A stretch of DNA of 64,000 nt from Marinifilum caeruleilacunae (GTDB lineage Bacteria > Bacteroidota > Bacteroidia > Bacteroidales > Marinifilaceae), in NCBI RefSeq assembly GCF_013141825.1, contig NZ_RZNH01000005.1, positions 1 through 64,000 on the forward strand. The letters run 5' to 3'. Positions 43,534-51,957 of this stretch are shown piece by piece. The stretch's first letter is position 1. Every line of letters starts with the position of its first letter. Both the position numbers and the translations under genes were made by a program. The notes beneath the pieces were generated by a model. The model did no database searches. It saw only the letters and a list, made by a program, of their open reading frames with translations, and was not told the DNA's origin.

Positions 43534-44178
43534 ATGAAAATCAAAAACTTATCAGGCTTAATTCTTGTCTTACTGACATGTAATTTGTTAAGTGCACAAA
43601 ATGTTTATCATTCTTATGATAGACCTAAGGAAAGCGATAAAATCGATCTGAAAACCACAAGAGAGGTATCTAAAAGTGACAATTTTGAAGTAGGATTTCA
43701 CTATGGTCCTGCATGGACATCGGGCCATACTAAGGATTTTGCCAAAAAAGGAAATTCGTTTAGCATGCACCTGGGAGCCAATAATGGCAATGTATATTTC
43801 GGCACCGAATTAAGCATTACCAGTTGGAAAAACTACCAGGATGTTCCCGAGGCCAAGGAATTGAACTTTAACGAAACTAATTTTTTGTGGTTGGTTCAAA
43901 CCAAACTCTTTTTAGGGGAAGGTGATGTGCAGCCTTATATTGGTTGTGGTACCGACCTTATAAGTTTTGGTGAATCAATCCTAACTGCCAATGAAGAAGA
44001 GGATGATGGATATTATTCAAGCTACGATGATGAACCTAAAAATTACAATGCCTGGTTTGTTCCGAGTTTTGGGATAAGATGGAAAATGGGGAAGGATGTA
44101 AGTGGCAATGTTGGTTTGAGTGCCGACTTATCCGGAAACTACAGTTATACACGTTTACAGCTTGGCCTGGTATTTTAA
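43534..44178 (+). CDS. Secreted beta-barrel-like protein, paralogue A
   Basis: 214 residues. A signal peptide (ends LLSAQ) is followed by strand-rich sequence with VGFHYGPAWTSG, FLWLVQTKLFLGEGDVQPYIGCGTDLI and NYNAWFVPSFGIRWKMG blocks and a terminal LQLGLVF. This suggests a small outer-membrane beta barrel. It is tandem with a paralogue (44183-44842) that shares the same blocks. Function unknown. Confidence 0.7.
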   Translation: MKIKNLSGLILVLLTCNLLSAQNVYHSYDRPKESDKIDLKTTREVSKSDNFEVGFHYGPAWTSGHTKDFAKKGNSFSMHLGANNGNVYFGTELSITSWKNYQDVPEAKELNFNETNFLWLVQTKLFLGEGDVQPYIGCGTDLISFGESILTANEEEDDGYYSSYDDEPKNYNAWFVPSFGIRWKMGKDVSGNVGLSADLSGNYSYTRLQLGLVF

Positions 44179-44182
44179 TTTT

Positions 44183-44842
44183 ATGCATATGATTTCTACA
44201 AAAACTGTCTTATTACTGATTTTCTTAGCAATATTTTCAATTCCAGCAAAATCGCAGGAGAACTATTACCAATACTCTAAACCCAAAAGTAAAGCAAAAG
44301 TAGATCTTGATTTAATCACCGAGTTTGAAATTGGTTTTCATGCAGGACCCAACTGGACCGTTGGTTCGGCTTCTAAAATTGCACAGGCTGGGCATGTGTA
44401 CAGTTTAAACTTCGGGTGGAACAACAGTAAGTTTTATGGCGGAACAGAATTTAACCTTAAGTTTTGGGATCAGATATTAGATGAAGATAAGGCTGCTGAT
44501 GTAGACTTCACTCAGAAACAATTCCTATGGCTTGTGCATATGAAATGGTATATAACCAGAGGAGAGGTGCAACCATTTATAGGTATTGGAACCGATTTAT
44601 TATCCATTGTGAATGAAATTTTCGATTATGACTACGATGATGATGACCGATATCATTACCATAACAGGGATTACAAAAAAGACAGGGTTCTAAACTATAA
44701 TGCCTGGTTTGTACCAACAGCAGGAGTTCGTTTTAAGCTAAGAAAACACATGTTTGTTGAACTGAGTTCAAGCTTTGATATATCTGATAATTACAATTCG
44801 GTAAGGGGACAGGTTGGCTTCATTTTTCAGCCACAGTTTTAA
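44183..44842 (+). CDS. Secreted beta-barrel-like protein, paralogue B
   Basis: 219 residues from ATG 44183 (4 bp after paralogue A ends; ATG 44189 also possible). A signal peptide is followed by IGFHAGPNWTVG, FLWLVHMKWYITRGEVQPFIGIGTDLL and NYNAWFVPTAGVRFKL blocks that align with paralogue A, ending in QVGFIFQPQF. An Asp/His/Tyr-rich acidic loop (about 150-175) differs between copies and may bind metal or a partner. Function unknown. Confidence 0.7.
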   Translation: MHMISTKTVLLLIFLAIFSIPAKSQENYYQYSKPKSKAKVDLDLITEFEIGFHAGPNWTVGSASKIAQAGHVYSLNFGWNNSKFYGGTEFNLKFWDQILDEDKAADVDFTQKQFLWLVHMKWYITRGEVQPFIGIGTDLLSIVNEIFDYDYDDDDRYHYHNRDYKKDRVLNYNAWFVPTAGVRFKLRKHMFVELSSSFDISDNYNSVRGQVGFIFQPQF

Positions 44843-44861
44843 TCTCACTTGCATTGTGGCA

Positions 44862-44892
44862 TAAAAAAACTCCCCCAAAGTTGGAGGAGTTC
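44862..44892 (-). terminator. Intrinsic terminator of fprA
   Basis: On the minus strand AACTCCTCCAA (44892-44882) pairs with TTGGGGGAGTT (44878-44868), with one G-U pair, followed by a U-tract. Confidence 0.8.
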
Positions 44893-44914
44893 TTATATCT
44901 GTTATCGCTTGTGA

Positions 44915-46114
44915 TTACGAATACAATTCTTTTAAGCGTTTGGCCATACCATCGGCTAAAGCTTCACATTGGTCGAAATCTTCTTGTCCAGGAGCACACA
45001 ATGCTTCAGGAGTAACTTCGATGGTTTCCCATTTGATGTTTTCAGCAAATTTGTTCAATCGCTTCAGGCCACCGCCTCCCCACGATTTAGATCCGAATAC
45101 ACCAAGAACATGATCTTTAACGCCCATGTGCTCTAATTCGTTGATTAATGTTTCCATGGTTGGGAACACATCGCCATTGTATGCACAGCTACCTAAAATT
45201 ACACCACGGAATCTGAAGATATCATTAATGATGTAAGAAGGGTGAGTTTTAGAAGAATCGTGAATACGGATTTTTTTGATTCCTTTCTTTACCAAATGGC
45301 GAGCAATATTATCTGCCATTTTTTCGGTATTACCATACATCGAAGAGTAAACAATTACACAACCTTCGTCGGTTTTGTACTGACTCCACTTGTCGTATTT
45401 GGCAACAATATCAGCAATATGAGTTCTCCAGATCGGACCGTGAGTTGCACAGATCATTTTGATCTCAAGACCACCTAATTTTTTCAATGCATTTTGAGTT
45501 GGACGACCATATTTTCCAACAATATTTGAATAGTAACGGCTAATTTCTTCTTCCAGGTAATCCAAATCCAGTTCATCATCGAAAATACCACCGTCAAGCG
45601 TACCAAAAGCACCAAAGGCATCACCCGAGAATAAGATTCCGTTGTTCGATTCGAATGTTACCATAGTTTCTGGCCAGTGTAACATCGGAACCATATAGAA
45701 GTTTAGTTTGTGCTCTCCCAAATCAATGCTGTCGCCTTCTCTTACTTCCATCAAATTGTCTTTTACGCCATAAAAACGCTCCAACATTGGGAAAGTTTTT
45801 TTGTTACCAACAATTTTCATTTCAGGATAGCGCTCAACCAGGGAACGGATAGAACCAGAATGATCAGGTTCCATGTGATTAACAATTAGGTAATCAGCTT
45901 TACGGCCATCAAGTACTTCCTCAATATTGTCAAGGTACTCGTCCATGGTTCCTTTTTCAACAGTATCAACAATGGCTACCTTCTCATCTACAATTACATA
46001 TGAGTTATAAGCAACACCCTTTGGCAATGGCCAGTAGTTCTCAAAAATGTGGGTTCTACGGTCATTTGTTCCTACCCAATAAATCTTCTCAGTAATGTTG
46101 TTCTTATTGTGCAT
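44915..46114 (-). CDS. fprA: Flavodiiron protein (A-type flavoprotein)
   Basis: 399 residues. The metallo-beta-lactamase-like domain (about 1-250) carries diiron ligands in NHMEPDHSG, HWPET, SGDAFG and ATHGPIW. A flavodoxin-like FMN domain follows (about 255-399) with VYSSMYGNTEKMA and SKSWGGGG. Flavodiiron proteins reduce O2 to water or NO to N2O and protect anaerobes. No rubredoxin is fused or adjacent. A Crp/Fnr regulator lies directly upstream and a palindrome covers the promoter. Confidence 0.93.
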   Translation of the reverse strand: MHNKNNITEKIYWVGTNDRRTHIFENYWPLPKGVAYNSYVIVDEKVAIVDTVEKGTMDEYLDNIEEVLDGRKADYLIVNHMEPDHSGSIRSLVERYPEMKIVGNKKTFPMLERFYGVKDNLMEVREGDSIDLGEHKLNFYMVPMLHWPETMVTFESNNGILFSGDAFGAFGTLDGGIFDDELDLDYLEEEISRYYSNIVGKYGRPTQNALKKLGGLEIKMICATHGPIWRTHIADIVAKYDKWSQYKTDEGCVIVYSSMYGNTEKMADNIARHLVKKGIKKIRIHDSSKTHPSYIINDIFRFRGVILGSCAYNGDVFPTMETLINELEHMGVKDHVLGVFGSKSWGGGGLKRLNKFAENIKWETIEVTPEALCAPGQEDFDQCEALADGMAKRLKELYS

Positions 46115-46255
46115 TTCTTATTGTTTTGAAATATTTTGCATTTTCAGACTTTAAAATCTTTTTGAAAATCGTATTGTTCCGAAAATCAAAAAGTTGAAAG
46201 CGTGGCTTTTCTCCTGATATAAAAACAAATAAAGAGAAGCCTTGTTTTCAGGGCA

Positions 46256-46292
46256 CAAAATTAAGAATTAATTTTTTTCTGAAATCAGAAAA
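46256..46292 (-). promoter_or_regulatory. fprA promoter with operator-like palindrome
   Basis: On the minus strand TAATTTTG (46263-46256) is a good -7 box. Upstream TTTTCTGAAATCAGAAAA (46275-46292) has 8-bp perfectly inverted arms and sits over the -33 position. Its location between a Crp/Fnr gene and fprA suggests that the regulator binds here. A terminator is unlikely because no U-tract follows. Confidence 0.5.
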
Positions 46293-46318
46293 CTACATGT
46301 TATTGAAATAAAAATGAC

Positions 46319-46990
46319 CTATTGTTGTAGAAGTCTGATAAGTTGTTGTCTATTCAGGATTTTAATTTCTCTTCGATGTGTTTCAATTAAACCTTCTTGT
46401 TCCATCTCTTTCAAGCTGCGGGCAAAGGAAGGTCGGGTTACCCCGAAAAACTGAGCCATCTCCGATTGTGATTTGGGCAAAGTAACCTGAACCTTATCCG
46501 GAGCAGCAAGTTTTAAAATGTAGTTCGCCAATTTTCCTTTAATGGTTTTAAAATTCAGGAACATGAGTTTGTTGGCCAGGAACTGACTTCGATTTGAAAT
46601 CAGGTTCAGATAATTGATCAGGAACACCTTGTTCTTTTGAAACAAATCGACCACAGATTCTTTTGCCAAAGAGAAGATTTCCACATCCTCATTTGCTGTA
46701 ACGTTTACCGGAAACTGATTTCTTTGTCCAAATAAAAAGGCAGAGGCAATGGGATAGGGAGCCATAATATCCTCAATTTTAATGCTCTTACCCGAAGGGT
46801 CAAGCATTTCTCCTTTCACACTTCCTTTCATTACAATCATTAAATGTTCACAACGATCTTCACGAAAGGCCACCATATCACCTTTTGAGTATTTCTTAAT
46901 TTTATACTGAGCATCCTGTAAGAGAGATTCCATTTCTGATGGAGAAATGCCTCTAAATACAGGTGATTGAGAGAGCTGTTCAAATAGCAT
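46319..46990 (-). CDS. Crp/Fnr-family transcriptional regulator
   Basis: 223 residues. A cyclic-nucleotide-binding-like beta barrel (about 15-120) precedes a long dimer helix and a C-terminal helix-turn-helix (SQSEMAQFFGVTRPSFARSLKEME, about 174-197; read in two parts). There is no N-terminal cysteine cluster of an Fnr-type 4Fe-4S protein, so sensing may be through heme or a small ligand. Location 200 bp upstream of fprA, same strand, suggests it controls that gene; HcpR-like NO sensors occur in this context. Confidence 0.85.
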   Translation of the reverse strand: MLFEQLSQSPVFRGISPSEMESLLQDAQYKIKKYSKGDMVAFREDRCEHLMIVMKGSVKGEMLDPSGKSIKIEDIMAPYPIASAFLFGQRNQFPVNVTANEDVEIFSLAKESVVDLFQKNKVFLINYLNLISNRSQFLANKLMFLNFKTIKGKLANYILKLAAPDKVQVTLPKSQSEMAQFFGVTRPSFARSLKEMEQEGLIETHRREIKILNRQQLIRLLQQ

Positions 46991-47086
46991 TTTGTTGTTT
47001 TCAGTTAATATTTTCTCAATGATACGGGTTTCCTCTTAATCTTCAAAAAATAAAAGAGGCTTTTGTCTTTTTATTGCCTGAAAGTA

Positions 47087-47119
47087 AATAGGGAGATTGA
47101 ACTATGCAATCTCCCTATT
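47087..47119 (-). terminator. Hairpin after the ABC-2 operon
   Basis: AATAGGGAGATTG (47087-47099) pairs perfectly with CAATCTCCCTATT (47107-47119). The U-tract is weak on the minus strand. It begins 5 bp after the permease stop. Confidence 0.65.
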
Positions 47120-47123
47120 TTGT

Positions 47124-48359
47124 CTATACCATCTTTAATAAATTTCGTTTGAAACTGATTACCGATATGATGGTAAGTACTGCTCCAATTCCGAGAAGAA
47201 TTAACATTTTAGGCAGAATATCGATGAGAGGCAATTGCCTCCAGAAAATATCAAAGAAGCCTTCCATGGCCCAATAATTGACCGAAACTACCGCCAGTTT
47301 TTTCATGATAGCAGGCATAAAAAACAATGGCATCATACTTCCTCCAATGGCCGATATCACAAGAATAATAAGGGTTGATAAACTCTCTACCTGTTTTCTG
47401 CTTTTGCATATCGAGGCCATAAATATTCCAAAACTTGAACAGGCAATTGCTGCGCAAAGAATCATGAGAATAAGTGCTGGTAGATTGATAAAAATATCCA
47501 ACCCTAAAACCAACCAGGAATAAAGAAACATTACAGTTAATTGCAAGACAGCCATAAACAGGGTAGATAACATTTTGCCATATAAAATTCCCGAAGGTCT
47601 CACCGGTGCGATTAATAAACGTCGGAATGTACCATCTTCTTTTTCTTTTAATAAGGAAGCTCCACTGGCCGATACACTAAAGAGCAACATCATAATAGCG
47701 ATACCCGCAATGGCTTGTACCAATCCGAGGTTGCCATCCTTTTTCTCTCCAACCAAGGCCGTCATAGGAAGTTCAGAGTTTTCCTCAATTTCCGATTGCT
47801 CGTTCGAATTGCTGAACCCATCAAACTGTTCAGCCACCTGCGACTGAATGTCTTCGATTTCAGAATTAGAAAGGTCTGGATTTTTTTCTTTGATCCAGGT
47901 ATTCACCTTTCCTTTAATGCCTTTTTGCATGGTAATTCCGAAAAGGTTTGACCACAAAGCTTGTTGCAATAAACCCATTTCGATCTCTTTGGCTTCATCG
48001 TAGAACAATTCCATTGGGATTTTATTACCTGCCTCAACTGAGTCCTGGAATCCTTTGTACAGGACCAGTACAGCTGTTCTTTTCCCTTTTTTAATCAGGC
48101 TTTCGGCTTCAGCAAAGCTTTTAGCTTCCAGTTTTAGCCCTTCTTCGGCATCTAATGTGGTGAAAACCTCATTCGAAAGCTCAGTCTTGTCTTCATCGGT
48201 AAATAGCAGGTTAATGGCTTTCGATTTTTCTGATTTTCCAATTCCACCATACATCAATGCGAAAATGGTAATTAAAGCAATTGGGAGCAATAGCGATAAA
48301 AATACCGCAGTTTTATCTTTGAAATATTGCTTGATATCTTTTAATGCGATTGTAAACAT
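47124..48359 (-). CDS. ABC-2 type exporter permease
   Basis: 411 residues. One N-terminal membrane helix (about 17-36) precedes a large extracytoplasmic domain (about 40-220). A cluster of five helices completes the protein, the usual layout of ABC-2 permeases. It is paired with the ATPase gene 27 bp upstream, forming a two-gene exporter. The substrate (drug, lipid or polysaccharide) cannot be determined. Confidence 0.85.
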   Translation of the reverse strand: MFTIALKDIKQYFKDKTAVFLSLLLPIALITIFALMYGGIGKSEKSKAINLLFTDEDKTELSNEVFTTLDAEEGLKLEAKSFAEAESLIKKGKRTAVLVLYKGFQDSVEAGNKIPMELFYDEAKEIEMGLLQQALWSNLFGITMQKGIKGKVNTWIKEKNPDLSNSEIEDIQSQVAEQFDGFSNSNEQSEIEENSELPMTALVGEKKDGNLGLVQAIAGIAIMMLLFSVSASGASLLKEKEDGTFRRLLIAPVRPSGILYGKMLSTLFMAVLQLTVMFLYSWLVLGLDIFINLPALILMILCAAIACSSFGIFMASICKSRKQVESLSTLIILVISAIGGSMMPLFFMPAIMKKLAVVSVNYWAMEGFFDIFWRQLPLIDILPKMLILLGIGAVLTIISVISFKRNLLKMV

Positions 48360-48386
48360 GTTCTTTGGTTTTGGGTTGAATTAAAA

Positions 48387-49313
48387 TTAGTCGCGCAATG
48401 ATTTGCCTGTTAACTCCAGAAAGATGCTTTCCAAACTCAAGCTTCTGATATCTACCTTATCGAGCAGAAGTTCCGATTTAGAACAGAGCTGAATTAACTC
48501 GGGCAACTCGGCATTGGCCTGCGATGATGACAGAATCAAATGATCTTCATTCAAAAGAAGTTGGCCTTTGTAGCGATCAGTCAGTTGATCTAACTTATTT
48601 TTATTGGGATTGGAATATTTCAAATGAATTTCTTCTTTAATAGAAGAGTTGGTTTTTAGCTCATCCAAGCTTCCTTCTGCAATAATTTTTCCTTCATCAA
48701 TAATTCCAATTCTGTCGCACAAGCGTTCTGCTTCTTCCATATAATGTGTGGTATAAATCATGGTCAGTCCACGGGAATGCAGTTCTTCAATTACCTCAAA
48801 AATTAAGTTTCTACTTTGCGGATCGATGCCTACAGTCGGTTCATCCATAAAGACTATTTTAGGATCGTGCAGCAAGGCGGCGGCAATATTAATTCTTCGT
48901 TTCATACCGCCAGAGTAGGTTTTTATTTTGTGGTTTTTTCTATCGGCAAGCCCTAAGAATTCCAACAATTCATCGCTCTTTTTTTGCAGGTTTTTACCTT
49001 TAATTCCATATAAAGTTCCCCAAAATTTAAGATTCTCCGTAGCAGATAAATCATCGTATAATGCGATTTCCTGTGGCACAACGCCGATCAGTTTTTTACA
49101 CTCAGCAAGATTTTGATATAGGTTTTTGCCTTCGTAGAAAATTTCACCATTATCGGGTTTTAACAGTGAACTTAGTATGCTAATGGTCGTTGTTTTACCA
49201 GCGCCATTGGGGCCCAGCATACCATATAATTCTCCTTTTTCAATTGATAAATTTACATCGGAAAGCGCTGTAAGCTCTTTGTATGATTTTGTGAGGTTTT
49301 TTGCAAGAAGCAT
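48387..49313 (-). CDS. ABC exporter ATP-binding protein
   Basis: 308 residues from 49313; an in-frame ATG at 49352 adds 13 residues without homology. Walker A GPNGAGKTT (about 36), signature YSGGMKRR, Walker B IVFMDEPTVGIDP and the switch His in TTHYMEEA are all present. The C-terminal 80 residues are the family's accessory domain. It powers the ABC-2 permease encoded directly downstream. Confidence 0.92.
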   Translation of the reverse strand: MLLAKNLTKSYKELTALSDVNLSIEKGELYGMLGPNGAGKTTTISILSSLLKPDNGEIFYEGKNLYQNLAECKKLIGVVPQEIALYDDLSATENLKFWGTLYGIKGKNLQKKSDELLEFLGLADRKNHKIKTYSGGMKRRINIAAALLHDPKIVFMDEPTVGIDPQSRNLIFEVIEELHSRGLTMIYTTHYMEEAERLCDRIGIIDEGKIIAEGSLDELKTNSSIKEEIHLKYSNPNKNKLDQLTDRYKGQLLLNEDHLILSSSQANAELPELIQLCSKSELLLDKVDIRSLSLESIFLELTGKSLRD

Positions 49314-49383
49314 ATCGGTTGTGTATGGTTTATGAAAAACTAATTTACACAACTTAAATAGAAATATAAAATGATTTTATGAT

Positions 49384-51696
49384 TTATCTGAGGAGCGCTA
49401 CATTTCCTTTTTTGAGCATTTTTTTACCATCATTATAAGTTACTTCGAGCACATAAATATAAACGTCAATATCTTGAAGTTCACCTTTGAAAAAACCATC
49501 CCAGCCTACATTGCTACTTTTACTTTCGAATATTTTTTGTCCAAGACGGTTGTAAATCACCAAAGTGGCATCTTTAAAGTTGCTGCCATGAATGAAAAGC
49601 TTGTCGTTGTGCCCATCGCCGTTAGGAGAAAAAGCTTTAGGCAGACCTACAAATGGATAATCTTCCAGAAAGCCTACTTCGATAGTATCCTGAGCGGTAC
49701 AATTGTGTTCGTTGGTTACTTTTACCCAATACTGCCCCTCTGTACTTACCTTTATTTTTTGAGTGATTTCGCCCGTAGACCAGGTATAAAAACAATTTGG
49801 TGTACCTGCATCCAAAACAATTCCTTCATTGGGATATGATACCAGATCCTGGCCAAGATTCACGATGGGAACATTTTTCGTGCTTAGATGAATACAGTCC
49901 GATTCTGTATTTCCATTTGCATCGCTAACTTCCAGGCAGTATTCACCTTGCTGTTTCAGATAGGTTTCTGGTGCATCGCTATCTATTCCAATCCATTTGT
50001 AGCTTAATGGAGCTACCGGATTTCCTTCAAGTTGTACGCTAACATAAACCGAATCGCCTTTGCAAATGCTCTGATCCTCGCCAAGAAAAACACCAAATTT
50101 TTGACCTTTTTTATAGTCGATATACAAGGTATCTTTGTTAGAACAACCATATTGATCGGAAACTTCAACAACATATATTCCACCACTTTTGGCTTCAATG
50201 CTTTGGCTGATTGCGCCATTGTTCCAAATGTAACTTGCGCCCGGATTTTCAGCATCCAGAATGGCGGTTTCCCCTTCCCAAAGAACCAAATCAGGACCAA
50301 GGTCGACAATAGGATTTGGATGATACTGCACACTTGTATTTGCTGTTTTCGAAAAACCATCGGGATCTGTCACTTTTACCCAAAACTCTCCCGGATTTTC
50401 TATGGTAATTTCTTCATCTGCCGACCCGGTATTCCATTTAAAAGTATATTCCTGATTGATGGATAGACCAGGACTCAAAGTCATTTTCTCATTGCCACAC
50501 ATGTGAATGACCTCAGGCAGTTCTATTTTGAAAATTTCATCTTTTAACTTGGCTTTAAACTCTTTCTTTGCAGAACAACCATATGCCGATGTTTTAATAA
50601 CGGAATAGTTGCCCGATTCAGAAATTGTGTTGATGGCTTTTGTACTTCCATCCGACCATAAGTAGGTGCAATTTTCTTCGAAGATATCTATGGTGTGCTC
50701 CTTGTCTTCCAGAATAAGCAAATCATCGATAGGAATTGTCGGTGCGTTATGAACTTTTACATCAATCGAGGAATGCACCACTTGATTATCGGCCAAATCG
50801 GTTACGGTCAACTCATACTTGCCACTTTCATTTACAGTGATCGATTTGCTGGTTTCTCCATTGCTCCACAGATAAGAATAATTCGATGGCAAATCAATTT
50901 CTGGAATCAATTCACAGGATTCCCCTACACAGATATTTTTTACTTCTCCCAGATCAACACGAAAGCTTTTCACAATTTCTATACCTGCATAAATGGTATC
51001 GCTGTTGCACCCAAATGCATCTGTTTCGATCAATTTGAAAAATCTGCTGCCTTCATCCTCAGACCATTGAATTTTTAGATCAAGCTTTTTTTTGCTGGCT
51101 TCAATTTTACTCTTGTTCTCAACCATTTTTGCACCTTTGGGCAGAATAATATCATAAGAGGAATTTTTACCTATTTGGGCACTATAGTTTTGCGTGGAAC
51201 TGCTCTTGGCCTTATGAAAATAATCGTCGATTTCAGGACCAGGTAGAGGCAAAAGCTGAATGGTGGCTGAGTTGGCATCATCGGGAATTAGGAGAGGAGT
51301 TAAATCTTCCAACCAGGCTTGTTTCAGTTCAATGGTATAATCCTGAATTTTTCCACTTAGGTTTCTTAGGAAGAGTGAAATTTCGTATTCTGAAAATTCT
51401 ATGGCCTGATTGCTGTTTAGAACCATAGCCGGACTATTATTGATCGAATAACTCACATACCACTTTTTATTTTCAGGACCTTTTATCAGGATATTGATTT
51501 CCTGCACAGGCAATATTTCCCCATTGGTTGCTGAGCAATACATCGGCTCATAATCGGCAACAATTTTAACGACATCTCTTTCGTCATCATCATCCTGTGC
51601 AAATAAAGAAACAGGCAAAAGTAATGCAATAAAGATGATGGATATCTTCGATAAGAACTGGGGTAATATGTGGTGTAAACTTGCCATAGGCGACAA
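49384..51696 (-). CDS. Secreted repeat protein with type IX secretion type B sorting domain
   Basis: 770 residues. A signal peptide (with hydrophobic core IIFIALLLPVSLFA) is followed by five or more Ig/PKD-like repeats with Trp-Ser-Asn-Gly cores (YLWSNGETS, YLWSDGSTK, FKWNTGSAD, YIWNNGAIS, YTWSTGEIT). The C-terminal ~90 residues, FSPNGDGHNDKLFI ... YNRLGQKIFES ... GWDGFFKG, form the T9SS type B (gliding motility/CHU) sorting signal. It should be exported to the cell surface by the type IX machinery. Ligand unknown. Confidence 0.9.
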   Translation of the reverse strand: MSPMASLHHILPQFLSKISIIFIALLLPVSLFAQDDDDERDVVKIVADYEPMYCSATNGEILPVQEINILIKGPENKKWYVSYSINNSPAMVLNSNQAIEFSEYEISLFLRNLSGKIQDYTIELKQAWLEDLTPLLIPDDANSATIQLLPLPGPEIDDYFHKAKSSSTQNYSAQIGKNSSYDIILPKGAKMVENKSKIEASKKKLDLKIQWSEDEGSRFFKLIETDAFGCNSDTIYAGIEIVKSFRVDLGEVKNICVGESCELIPEIDLPSNYSYLWSNGETSKSITVNESGKYELTVTDLADNQVVHSSIDVKVHNAPTIPIDDLLILEDKEHTIDIFEENCTYLWSDGSTKAINTISESGNYSVIKTSAYGCSAKKEFKAKLKDEIFKIELPEVIHMCGNEKMTLSPGLSINQEYTFKWNTGSADEEITIENPGEFWVKVTDPDGFSKTANTSVQYHPNPIVDLGPDLVLWEGETAILDAENPGASYIWNNGAISQSIEAKSGGIYVVEVSDQYGCSNKDTLYIDYKKGQKFGVFLGEDQSICKGDSVYVSVQLEGNPVAPLSYKWIGIDSDAPETYLKQQGEYCLEVSDANGNTESDCIHLSTKNVPIVNLGQDLVSYPNEGIVLDAGTPNCFYTWSTGEITQKIKVSTEGQYWVKVTNEHNCTAQDTIEVGFLEDYPFVGLPKAFSPNGDGHNDKLFIHGSNFKDATLVIYNRLGQKIFESKSSNVGWDGFFKGELQDIDVYIYVLEVTYNDGKKMLKKGNVALLR

Positions 51697-51881
51697 TATT
51701 TTCTTATCAACAAGAAAATTTTTCTATAAGTTTTCGATATAAATATACTTCAAAATTATCAATCGACGAAGCTTAGTCAATAATTTAAATTGATTCGTCA
51801 TTAAAAATAATACGTTAATCCGAATAGTTTGTTTTTAGAATCAATGGAATTTTAGAAAGATTTGACTAAAAAAATGCATAG

Positions 51882-51897
51882 TGTAACATCGGTTACA
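51882..51897 (+). promoter_or_regulatory. Crp/Fnr-like palindrome upstream of the ABC/GTPase operon
   Basis: TGTAAC (51882-51887), four bases, GTTACA (51892-51897): a perfect 6-bp inverted repeat, 60 bp before the operon start. The TGTAA-N6-TTACA geometry resembles Crp/Fnr-family sites. A Crp/Fnr gene lies 5 kb to the left. Confidence 0.5.
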
Positions 51898-51957
51898 ATT
51901 TATTTTTCTTTGAGCATCTACATTTGCAATAGAAAATCAATAAAAATCGGTTTCACA

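Noticed and set aside
46275-46292. Terminator of the Crp/Fnr gene
   Set aside because: The palindrome has only a two-base centre and no U-tract follows, so an operator is more likely.
47087-47119. Attachment site or inverted-repeat element end
   Set aside because: The perfect 13-bp stem sits directly after a stop codon and fits a transcription terminator.
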